From: Hordeum vulgare subsp. vulgare
Taxonomy: Eukaryota; Streptophyta; Magnoliopsida; Poales; Poaceae
NCBI RefSeq assembly: GCF_904849725.1
Contig: NC_058521.1
Location: forward strand, 99,372,244-99,436,243
DNA: 64,000 nucleotides
Reading direction: 5' to 3'
Below the pieces are notes generated by a model. It saw only the letters and a list, made by a program, of their open reading frames with translations. It was not told the DNA's origin and did not search any database. Of this stretch, positions 47,415-57,209 are shown piece after piece (positions within the stretch are counted from its first letter, which is position 1; the number at the start of each line of letters is the position of its first letter). The translations under genes were made by a program, and so were the position numbers.

Positions 47415-49021
47415 TGCTACTGCGACAACAGACCCTCCCTGGCAACGGCGCCAGGAGTCCTTCTGTCACGGGCTACGCCTATAGGGACTTCCTTGGCAAA
47501 TATGCAAAGGATTTCCCCGCGGCCTTGGAGCCTTGCGTTGGTGTTCCCTTGAAGAGGAAAGGGTGATATAGCACAGCGGCGGTAAGTATTTCCCTCAGTT
47601 TTGAGAACCAAGGTATCGATCCAGTGGGAGGCTCGCGTCATGTCACAAGTACCTGCACAAACACAAAGAGCTTGCACCCAACGCTATGAAGGGGTTGTCA
47701 ATCCCTTATAGATTGTTTTCATAGTGAGAACTTAAAGCAAAAAGTAAACAAAGCAAAGTAAAAGTGAAAGTGGAGACGATAGTTGTGAATAGACCCGAGG
47801 GCCGTAGTGTTCACTAGTGCCTTCTCTCATGAAAGCAAGTAGACCGTGGGTAAACGAATTACTGTCGAGCAATTGATAGAACCGCGCAAAGTCATGACGT
47901 TATCTATGGCAATGATTATATCTATAGGCATCACGTCCAAAACAAGTAGACTGATACTTTCTGCATCTACTACTATTACTCCACACGTCGACCGCTATCC
48001 AGCATGAATATAGTGTATTAAGTTCATAAGAATAGAGAAACACCTTAAGCACGATGACATGATGTAGATGGACAATCTCATATCTATGATAAAAGCCCAT
48101 CTTGTTACCCTTGATGGCAACAACATGATGCGTGCCTTGCTGCCCCTTCTGTCACTGGGAAAGGCCACCGCATGGTATGAACCCAAAACCAAGCACTTCT
48201 CCCATTGCAAGAATCATAGATCTAGTTGACCAAACAAAACCCAAGACTCAGAGAGACTTACAAGGATATCAAATCATGCATATAAGAAATCAGCAAAGAC
48301 TCAAATATAATTCATAGATAATCTGATCATAAATCCATAATTCATCGGATCTCGACAAACACACCACCAAAGAGGATTACATCGGATAGATCTCCATTAA
48401 GATCATGGAGAACTTTGTATTGAAGATCCAAGAGAGAGAAGAAGCCATCTAGCTACTAACTACGGACTCGTAGGTCTGAAGTGGACTACTCACGATGCAT
48501 TGGAGAGGCGATGATGTTGATGTAGAAGCCCTGCAACTCCAAAGTCCCCTCCAACAGGGCACCGGGAAGGGTCTCCAGATGAGATCTCGCGGAAACGGAA
48601 GCTTGCAGCGGCGGAAAAGTGTTTTCGTGGATGCCCCAAATTTTTCTGGGATTTTAGGGAATGTATAGGAGAAAGAGCTAGGGAAGGGGAGCTCCAGGGG
48701 GGGCACAAGCCTGGTAGCCGCCGGCCCCCCTGGTGGTGGCTACAGGGCTTGTGGACCCCCTATGTCTCTCCTGCCTTGGCCCTCAAGTCCCCCGATCTTC
48801 TTCTGTTCTGGAAGAATTTATTTCGGGGATTTTATTCCGTTTGGACTCCATTCCAAAATCAGATATGAAAAGAGTCAAAAACACAGAAAAATAGGAACTG
48901 GCACTTGGCACTAAATTAATAAGTTAGTCCCAAAAAAGATATAAAAGGTACATAAAACATCCAAAGTTGACAAGATAACAGGGTGAAACCATCAAAAATT
49001 ATGGATACTTGAGACGTATCA
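47415..49021 (-). repeat. 3' LTR of element F (1607 bp), U5 holds a fossil PBS
   Basis: Starts TGCTACTGCGACAACAG and ends GACGTATCA. The first 49 bp (47415-47463) contain CTGGCAACGGCGCCAG with its 10-base spacer, i.e. a PBS copy, before TGTCACGGGCTACG, where the LTR of a shorter form would start. Inverted repeat at 48697-48760; the TATA box is changed to TGTATA (about 48662). Confidence 0.9.
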
Positions 49022-51725
49022 AGCATCCCCAAGCTTAACTCCTGCTCGTCCTCGAGTAGGGAAGTGATAAAGAATGAATTTTTGATGTTTTCATGCTACC
49101 TAGCATAGATGTCCTTTGTAACTCCTCTTATGTGACGTGAATGTTCAGATCCAGTAGATTCAAAACAATAGTTTGCTATTGATGTGGAGACAATAATAAT
49201 TCAAGCAAACTAGCAAGGTAATCATGAAATTTCAAAATAACAAGGCCAAAAGGAAGTTATCCCTACAAAATCATATAGTCTCGCTATGCTCTATCATCAT
49301 TGCACAACGAATTTAAATCATGCACAACCCCGGTACTGGCCAAGTAATTGTTTTCACACTTTTACTGTCTCAAACCTTTTCAACTCTCACGCAATACATG
49401 AGCGTGAGCCATGGTTTTAGCACTATAAGTGGAATGGAGTGTGGTGGAGGTTGCAAGACAAACAAGGATAAGATGGTCACATTAACTAGGCATATCAATG
49501 AGCTATGGAGATGCTCATCAATAGATATCAATGTGAATGAGTAGGGATTGCCATACAAATGATGCACCAGAGCTAAGATTATGTGAAAGCTCTTAAAGAA
49601 AACTAGTGGGTGTGCATCCAACTTGCTTGCTCACGAAGACCTAAGGCAAATTTGAGGAAGCCTATCATTGGAATATACAAGCCAAGTTATATAATGAAAA
49701 TTTCCCACTAGCTATATGGTGGTGACAAAACAAGAGACTCTGAATCATGAAGATCATGGTGCTTATTAAGCACAAGCGTGGAAGGATAGTAGCATTCTCC
49801 CTTCTCTCTTTTTCTGTCATTTTTTGGTGGGCTCTTTGGACTCTTTTTTTTATTTTGGTGGGCATATTTGGCCTCTTTTTGTAAATGGGCTTCGCTGGCC
49901 TCTTTTATTTCCTCACAAGGGACAATGCTCCATCAATGATGATCATCACACTTACAACTCAAAACTTAGAGCAATGATGACTCTATATGGAATGCCTTCG
50001 GTAGTGTACCGTGACAATGATCTAACATGGCATAGACATCAATGGAGACATCATAATAGCTATCTTACGATCATGCAATGGCAATGTAGAAGCTGTGGCA
50101 CATGTCATGGTGGTAGTTGCATGAAAATATATCTCGGAATGGCTTTGAAAAAGCCATAGTAGGTAGGTATGATGGCTGTTTTGACGGAGGCTATATGGTG
50201 GGTTTTGTGCACCGACGAAAGTTACACAGTACTAAAGAAGATAGTGATGGTGGAAATTGATAGTGCATCTAAACCATGGACCCAACATTAGTCATGAAGA
50301 ACTCATATACTTGTTGCAAAAGTTTTAATAGTAATCGAAACAAATCATTCAACGCATACTCCTAGGGGAAGGGTTGCTAGGTATAAACCATCGCGCGATC
50401 CCGACCGCCACACAAAGGATGACAACCAATAGACTAATCATGCTCAGACTTCAGCACATAGCGGTTCACCATACGTGGATGCTACGGGAATTACTAACTT
50501 CAACACAAGTATTTCTAGATCCACAATACCATACTAACATAACTTTAATATTACCACAACCATAACTCAAAACTAATTGAGATGAATCAAACTTCTCTAA
50601 CTATTCAATGCACATGATGGTGGAAGTTTTCATATCCCGTTGGATAACTACCCCTTTTGAGACTATGTTCATAGCATAGATCAACTACCAGGCCACGCGC
50701 TTCTGTGCTCTAAAATATATAAGTGAAGCACATAGAGCAAAATCAACTAGCTCAAAAGATATAAGTGAAGCACATGTGAGCTGAATTGTCTAATCAAAGG
50801 ATATAAGTGAAGCTCGAGAAAATCACGATGAGTGCATGTTTCTCTATCTAGGTGTGCAGCAAGGAAGATTGTGACACAACAAAAATAAAAGACTCCTACG
50901 ATACAAGACGCTCCAAGCAAAACACATAACATGTGGTGAATAAAAATATAGCCCCAAGTAACGTTACCGATGGATTGAAGACGAAAGAGGGGATGCCTTC
51001 CCGGGGCATCCCCAAGCTTAGGCTTTTACGGCATCCTTGAATAAACTTGGGGTGCCTTGGGCATCCCCAAGCTTGATCTCTTGCCACTCTTTATCTTTTT
51101 TTCCATAAGAACTTCACCCAAAACTTTGAAAACTTCACAACACGAAACATAAACAGAAATTCGTGATACCATTAGTATAAGAAAGCAAACTACCACTTCA
51201 TTAGGTACTGTAGCAAACTTAGATTCTACTTATGTTGATGTTGGGTTACTGTATTTTCAATCTTCCATGGCTAATACCGCCGATACTATCCATAGTTTCT
51301 TCAAAATAAGCAACCAACTCAACAAAAACAGAATCTGTTAACAGCAGACCAGTGTGTAGCAATCTGTATACTTCATATAATTCTGGTACTTAAAAAATTC
51401 TGAAATATTACGACCGTCTGAAGAATTTGCGTAGCAATCAGTATAAAAAATAATCAACTCAAAAGCTCTTACAAAAAAAAATGAAAATTCTTTTCGTGAG
51501 CAGAAAGTTTCTGTCTTTTCCAGCATGACCAAACGATCATCCCCAAGACTAATCATAACAGTTTCACTTGGCACAAACGCCAAAAAGGAACACAAAAAAC
51601 ACAATGATAACAGAATTATGAAAGTGTGGAAAACACAAAACTGAAAGAAAAAGGATAGACTCGTTGGGTTGCCTCCCAACAAGCGCTATTGTTTAACGCC
51701 CTTAGCTAGGCAAAAGGTGATGGAA
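49022..51725 (-). other. Untranslated region of element F with PPT and two extra PPT-like motifs
   Basis: No gene. The PPT is at 49023-49036 (minus strand AAGCTTGGGGATGC), next to the 3' LTR. The same 14-mer recurs at 51006-51019 and 51061-51074. A CTCTTTGGCCTCTTTTT-type short repeat lies near 49830-49910. The 51660-51725 end has GGGTTGCCTCCCAACAAGCG, just after the gag stop. The whole region is collinear with 58741-61620 of element G. Confidence 0.75.
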
Positions 51726-53801
51726 TCACGTATAGTCATCTTTGGTGCTCAAACCATAAGTAGCCCTCATCATAGATTCATAAGGCAATCTTATTTTCTT
51801 TCTAGGAAAATGCTCCATGCCCTTCTTTAGAGGAAATTGAAATCTAATATTCCCTTCCTTCATATCAATGATAGCACCAATAGTCCTTAGGAAAGGTCTA
51901 CCAAGAATAATGGGACCTGAAGGATTGCAATCTATGTCAAATACAATGAAATCCACGGGTACATAGTAATTATTTGCAACAATAAGAACATCATCGATCC
52001 TTCCCATGGGTTTCTTGACAGTAGAATCCGCAAGATGCAAATTAAGAGAACACTCTTCAATCTCATGAAAACCAAGAATATCACATAAAGACTTTGGAAT
52101 CGCTGAAACACTAGCACCCAAATCACACAAAGCATTGCATTCATAGTTTTTTATTTTGATTTTGATAGTAGGTTCCCACTCATGATGAAGTTTTCTAGGT
52201 ATAGAGACTGCTAATTCGAGCTTCTCTTCAAGAGATTTCATCATAGCTTCTACGATATGTGCGGTAAAGGCTTTGCTTTGGCTATAAGTATGTGGAGAGT
52301 TTGCAATGGATTGCATCAAAGAAATGCATTCAAACAAGGAGCAACTATCATAATTGAATTCCTTGAAATCCAAAGTGGGAGTTTCATTACTACCCAATAT
52401 TTTGATTTCTTCTACTCCACTCTCCACACCTTTATTATCAAGATAGGTGGACTCCGAATCATTGGGGCGTTTTTCAACCAAAGTGGATTCATATCCAGCC
52501 ACTTCATCAATAGGTTTGACACGCAAAAACAAAGATTCAAGAGGAGTCACACCAAGCCCTTTAAGATCTTTGTGATTTGCATCACTAGAACGCACCCTTT
52601 TAAGCCATTCATGCCTAGCGCGAATTTGGGTGGTTCTTTCTTTGCTCTCATTCATGGAGACACACATAGCTTTTAGAGTTTCATCCAAGTTGACCTTGGG
52701 AGGAGCACATCTAACTTTCAAAGCATCAATATCACAAGACATCCTATCAACGCTCTTAGCCAAATCGTCTATTTTGAGAAGTTTTTCCTCTATGGACGCA
52801 TTGAAAATCTTTTGAGAGTTGATGAACTCTTTGATATTACTCTCTAAATCAGAGGGTAATTTGTTGTGATTTCCATAAGTGTTGATGTAGGAATTGACAT
52901 AATTGTTAGAGGAGTTACTAGGAAAAGGCCTAGGAACATAGTTTCCTCTAAAAGCATTGTGGTGGCCAAAATTGTTCCTACCAACAAAATTAACGTCCAA
53001 ACTAGCGTTGCTACTCTCATTGAAGGAAGATAGTGGCATGTCATTAGGATCTAAAGGAGCATTTCTACTAGCAACCAAATTCATCAACTCGTCCATCTTA
53101 GCACTAAGCGAGTTAATTTCTTCTATAACGTGTACCTTTTTGCTAGCAGGTGACCTTTCAGTGTGCCACTGAGAGTACTTGGTCATGATATTTTCTAGGA
53201 GTTTTGTAGCGTCTCCTAACGTAATTTCCATGAATGTTCCACTTGAGGAGGAGTCCAAGATATTGCGAGAAGCAAAATTCAAACCAGCGTAAAAGATTTG
53301 TATAATCATCCACAAACTCAAGTGATGAGCGGGACAATTTATAATCATTAACTTCATCCTCTCCCAAGATTGTGCAACGTGTTCATGATCAAGTTGGTTG
53401 AAATTCATGATATCGTTATGTAGAGAGATAATCTTAGACGGCGGAAAATACTTGGATATGTAAGCATCTTTGCACTTATCCCAAGAATCGATACTATTTT
53501 TAGGCAAAGAAGAAAACCAAGTTTTTGCGTGATCTCGCAACGAGAAAGGAAAAATCTTCAATTTAATCACGTCATTATCCACATATCTTTTCTTTTGCAT
53601 ATCGCAAAGCTCAATGAAGGTATTGAGATGGGATGCAACATCTTCACTAGGAAGGCCAGAGAATTGCTCTTTCATAAGAAGATTCAGCAAGGTAGCGTTG
53701 ATTTCATACGATTCCGCACTAGTGGCAGGAGCAAATGGAGTACTAATAAAATCATTATTATTGGTACTCGAGAAGTCGCAAAGTTTGGTGTTTACAACCA
53801 T
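51726..53801 (-). CDS. gag-protease of element F (about 691 aa, open)
   Basis: I place the start at 53801 (MVVNTKLCDFSSTNNNDF) because the 56 codons before it come from the leader; the frame is open back to 53969. Gag core, first 220 residues: NLLMKEQFSGLPSEDVASHL, KIFPFSLRDHAKTWFSSLPK, YISKYFPPSKI and HVAQSWERMKLMIINCPAHH (Retrotrans_gag). A coiled or Ser/Asn-rich middle follows. The C-terminus is an Athila-type aspartic protease with CNALCDLGASVSAIPKSLCD (D-L-G-A instead of D-[ST]-G-A) and GPIILGRPFLRTIGAIID. There is no zinc knuckle that I can see. It ends DDYT at 51726 with nothing of pol after it. The frame is uninterrupted for 691 codons, in contrast to every other gag here. Confidence 0.88.
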   Translation of the reverse strand: MVVNTKLCDFSSTNNNDFISTPFAPATSAESYEINATLLNLLMKEQFSGLPSEDVASHLNTFIELCDMQKKRYVDNDVIKLKIFPFSLRDHAKTWFSSLPKNSIDSWDKCKDAYISKYFPPSKIISLHNDIMNFNQLDHEHVAQSWERMKLMIINCPAHHLSLWMIIQIFYAGLNFASRNILDSSSSGTFMEITLGDATKLLENIMTKYSQWHTERSPASKKVHVIEEINSLSAKMDELMNLVASRNAPLDPNDMPLSSFNESSNASLDVNFVGRNNFGHHNAFRGNYVPRPFPSNSSNNYVNSYINTYGNHNKLPSDLESNIKEFINSQKIFNASIEEKLLKIDDLAKSVDRMSCDIDALKVRCAPPKVNLDETLKAMCVSMNESKERTTQIRARHEWLKRVRSSDANHKDLKGLGVTPLESLFLRVKPIDEVAGYESTLVEKRPNDSESTYLDNKGVESGVEEIKILGSNETPTLDFKEFNYDSCSLFECISLMQSIANSPHTYSQSKAFTAHIVEAMMKSLEEKLELAVSIPRKLHHEWEPTIKIKIKNYECNALCDLGASVSAIPKSLCDILGFHEIEECSLNLHLADSTVKKPMGRIDDVLIVANNYYVPVDFIVFDIDCNPSGPIILGRPFLRTIGAIIDMKEGNIRFQFPLKKGMEHFPRKKIRLPYESMMRATYGLSTKDDYT

Positions 53802-53846
53802 GATGACTTCAACAAACCAACAAGAACACAAGCAAGCAAGAAAACT

Positions 53847-53919
53847 GGCAAAGGAAAATGGCAAAAAGGCAAAATAAAACGGCAAAGGAGAAAGGCAAAA
53901 CGGCAAATGAAAACGGCAA
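53847..53919 (-). repeat. GGCAAA-rich tract in the F leader
   Basis: Seven GGCAAA hexamers (53847, 53860, 53868, 53881, 53894, 53902, 53914), four of them within CGGCAAA. On the sense strand these are TTTGCC/TTTGCCG boxes. Confidence 0.6.
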
Positions 53920-54092
53920 ATGTGAAGTGGGGGAGAGGAAAGCGAGAGGCAACTCGCGAAAAAGGTCAATGCAAGAGATGAGTTTGTGACACCTACTTGG
54001 ATAGATCTTGACTTGATCTCTCCTCCCGCGCCAGAAATAAGCGTGTTGATGGGACATTATTCTTGTCTTGATCTTCCTCGGGAAGCGAACCT

Positions 54093-54112
54093 CCTCCCCG
54101 GCAACGGCGCCA
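54093..54112 (-). promoter_or_regulatory. Primer-binding site of element F
   Basis: Minus strand TGGCGCCGTTGCCGGGGAGG, ten bases from the LTR border at 54123. A second near-copy with the same 10-base spacer lies inside the LTR at 54142-54161. Confidence 0.85.
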
Positions 54113-54122
54113 GAAATCCTTC

Positions 54123-55729
54123 TCCTACTGCGACAACAGACCTTCCGTGGCAACGGCGCCACGAATCCTTCTGTCACGGGCTACGTCTATAGGGACTTCC
54201 TTGGCAAATATGCAAAGGATTTCCCCGCGGCCTTGGAGCCTTGCGTTGGTGTTCCGTTGCAGAGGAAAGGGTGATGTAGCACAACGGCGGTAAGTATTTC
54301 CCTCAGTTTTGAGAACCAAGGTATCGATCCAGTGGGAGGCTCGCGTCAAGTCACAAGTACCTGCACGAACACAAAGAGCTTGCACCCAACACTATGAAGG
54401 GGTTGTCAATCCCTTATAAATTGTTTGGAAAGTGAGAACTGAAAGCAAAAAGTAAACAAAGCAAAGTAAAAGTGAAAGTGGAGACGATAGTTGTGAATAG
54501 ACCCGGGGGACGTAGTGTTCACTAGTGGCTTCTCTCATGAAAGCAAGTAGACGGTGGGTAAACGAATTACTGTCAAGCAATTGATAGAACCGCGCAAAGT
54601 CATGACGTTATCTATGGCAATGATTATATCTGTAGGCATCACATCCAAAACAAGTAGACCGATACTTTCTGCATCTACTACTATTACTTCACACGTCGAC
54701 CGCTATATAGCATGCATCTAGTGTATTAAGTTCATAAGAACAGAGTAACGCCTTAAGCAAGATGACATGATGTAGATGGACAATCTCATATCTATGATAA
54801 AAGCCCATCTTGTTACCCTTGATGGCAACAACACGATGCGTGCCTTGCTGCCCCTTCTGTCACTGGGAAAGGTCACCGCACGGTATGAACCCAAAACCAA
54901 GCACTTCTCCCATTGGAAGAATCATAGATCTAGTTGGCCAAGCAAAACCCAAGACTCGGAGAGATTTGCAAGGATATCAAATCATGCATATAAGAAATCA
55001 ACAAAGACTCAAATATAATTCAAAGATAATCTAATCATAAATCCACAAGTCATCAAATCTCGACAAACACACCGCCAAAGAGGATTACATCGGATAGATC
55101 TCCATGAAGATCATGGAGAACTTTGTATTGAAGATCCAAGAGAGAGAAGAAGCCATCTAGCTACTAACTACGGACCCGTAGGTCTGAAGTGGACTACTCA
55201 CGCGTCATTGGAGAGGCGGTGATGTTGATGTAGAAGCCCTCCAACTCCAAGGTCCCCTCGGGCAGGGCACCGGGAAGGGTCTCTAGATGAGATCTCGCGG
55301 AAACGGAAGCTTGCGGCGGCGGAAAAGTGTTTTCGTGGATGTCATGATTTTTTCTGGGATTTTAGGGAATATATAGGAAAAAGAGCTAGGGCAGGGGAGC
55401 TCCAGCGGGGCCACAAGCCTGGTAGCCGCCGCCCCCTGGTGGCGGCTACAGGGCTTGTGGGCCCCCTGTGGCTCTCCTGCCTTGGCCCTCAAGTCCCCTG
55501 ATCTTCTTCTGTTCTGGAAAAATTTATTTCGGGGATTTTATTCTGTTTGGACTCCGTTCCAAAATCAGATCTGAAAAGAGTCAAAAACACAGAAAAACAG
55601 GAACTGGCAATTGGCACTGAATTAATAAGTTAGTCCCAAAAAAGATATAAAAGGTACATAAAACATCCAAAGTTGACAAGATAACAACGTGAAACCTTCA
55701 AAAATTATAGATACGTTTGAGACGTATCA
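54123..55729 (-). repeat. 5' LTR of element F (1607 bp)
   Basis: Pairs with 47415-49021. It keeps the 49-bp U5 extension (54123-54171) with the fossil PBS. The terminal TG is changed to TC here (TCCTACTGCG). Inverted repeat at 55407-55465 and TATATA promoter box at 55370-55376 on the sense (minus) strand. Confidence 0.9.
55370..55376 (-). promoter_or_regulatory. TATA box of the F 5' LTR
   Basis: CCTATATATTCC on the minus strand, about 30 bp downstream (in sense) of the U3 inverted repeat. Boxes at the same relative place occur in C (14963-14968), E (17663-17666), G (about 58370-58377) and A (7307-7314). Confidence 0.6.
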
Positions 55730-55734
55730 AGGGT

Positions 55735-57209
55735 TGGTGGTGTCGGGTGTCGGTGGCGTCGGGGGTCGGGGGATAGCTGCGTCGGTGGTCGGGGGTCGAG
55801 GGTCACTAGCGTCGGGGGTTGGGGTCTTTTCGGTCAACAAGAGGCCGAACAGGTGTCGAGGGTCGGGGGTCAAAGGTCAGTGGCTTCGGGCGTCGGGGAT
55901 CGAGAGTCGGGGGTCGATGGTCAATGGCGTCGGGGGTCGAGGGTCGAGGGTCAGTGGCGTCGGGCGTCAGGGGTCGGGGGTCGAGGGTCAGTGCCGGGGT
56001 GCCGGGGTTCCTTTTTCCTCTTGTTTCTTCTTTTCTTCTCTCTTTTTTTCTTCTTCTTCTTCTTCTTGATCATCTTCTTCTTATTCTTCTTCTTCTTTTT
56101 TCTACTCCTCCTGCTCCTCTTCTTCTTTTTCTTCTTTCTTTTCTCTTTCTCCTCCTCTCCTCTTTCTTCTTCTTCTTCTTCTTCATCTTTTTTCTTCATG
56201 TTTTTTTCTTCTATTATTATCTTCTAAGTTTTTTCTTTTCTATCTATTTTTTCTATCTATTTTATTCTACCTAAAATAACTATCCTTTAAGTTATTTTTT
56301 TCTATCTAGTACCTAATAAACTAACTATCTAATTTAACAGAAAAAATAGAAAAAAATAACTATCTAATTAAAAAAACAGAAAATATGGGTACCGGAGGCA
56401 CTCGCCGGAGTTGGGGACGGCCGGTGAGGGGAGGGGCGTCGCCGGAAGCCGGTGAGGGGAGGGGGCGGTGCCGGGGGTGGCACCCGTAGGTAGTGAGAGG
56501 AGCGGTGGCGTCGGGGGCGGGTGAGGGGAGGGGCGGCGCAGGGGGCGGGTGAGGGAGGAGCGGTGCAGGGGGCCGCGCCGGCGGCGAGTGAGGAGAGGGG
56601 GCGTCGCAGGGGGCCGGCGGCGGGTGAGGAGAGGGGGCGCCGCAGAGGGCTTCGTCGGTGGCGAGTGAGGAGAGGGGGCAGCGCAAGGGGCCGGCGGCGG
56701 GTGAGGAGAGGGGGCGGTGCAATGGGCCGTGCCGGCGGCGAGTGATGAGAGGGGGCAGCGTAGGGGGCCGGCGGCGAGTGAGGAGAGGGGGCGACGTAGG
56801 GGGCTGCACCGGGTGTGGAGGGACGTCGGGGCGGCGCAAGGGGCTATACCGGGTGCGGAGGGACATCGGGGTAGCGCGGAGGGACGTCGGCGCGGAGGGA
56901 CGTCGGGTGGGGTGGGGGGGTTCTAGCAGGCCTACGTGGGAAGTGGGGGTTGGTGGGGGCGGGCCTGATGGTGGTTGGTGGGCCGCCCCTTTGCCGTCCA
57001 CCGTGCCCCCAGGCAGACGGCAAAGGACTCCCAGGCAGATGGCAAAGGGGCGGGGTGGGGTTGGCATCGGGTGGGGGCAGCCGCCGTCCCCTTTGCCGTC
57101 CGTCGTGCTCCCAGGCGGACGACAGAGGGTACCTAGGCAGAAGGCAAAGGGGAGGGGTGGGTGGGGGTGGGGGTTTCGGCCGTTTGGGGGGGCTTTGCCA
57201 TCTGCCCAC
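55735..57209. repeat. CACTA 5' arm: GTCGGGGGTC repeats, CT tract, GC repeats, TTTGCCGTC motifs
   Basis: In order: GTCGGGGGTCGAGGGTCAGT-type short repeats (55735-55995); a T/C-only run (56010-56230); an AT-rich block (56230-56385); a G-rich array of about 36-42 bp units built on GAGTGAGGAGAGGGGGC (56540-56820); and CTTTGCCGTCC...GACGGCAAAG inverted motifs (56985-57150). The last match the left end of the CACTA. The Gly/Arg and Pro-rich frames are by-products. Element G inserted at 57210; the candidate TSD is CCCAC (57205-57209). Confidence 0.8.

Larger units (their letters stand above)
47415..55729 (-). mobile_element. Element F: complete Athila-group element, gag-protease only (8.3 kb)
   Basis: Two 1607-bp LTRs with perfect TSD AGGGT (47410-47414 and 55730-55734). 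The internal region is 5.1 kb: leader and PBS, one long gag-protease frame, and 2.7 kb of untranslated sequence with a PPT. There is no reverse transcriptase, RNase H or integrase, and no sign of a deletion junction. It must have moved with enzymes from another element. Size and LTR length resemble Triticeae Sabrina-type elements; name not verified. Confidence 0.92.
22246..57209 (-). mobile_element. CACTA (En/Spm, DTC) DNA transposon with nested insertions
   Basis: The left end starts CACTACTGAAATTAAG at 22246, directly preceded by AAT, a candidate 3-bp target duplication. Subterminal TTTGCCGTC motifs occur at both ends of the visible element (22265-22885 and 56985-57200). Between them lie a TNP2 transposase gene and a second En/Spm-type gene, both on the minus strand, so the left end is the 3' end. 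About 12.6 kb of the element is visible once the nested Tekay (26812-40829) and F (47415-55729) are removed. The 5' terminus lies right of the window, beyond element G, which inserted at 57209/57210. It is inserted in the pol of element E. Confidence 0.9.

Noticed and set aside
53802..53969. N-terminal hydrophobic extension of the F gag as a signal peptide
   Set aside because: It is the leader with the GGCAAA tract read in frame; the ATG at 53801 fits the start of gag better.
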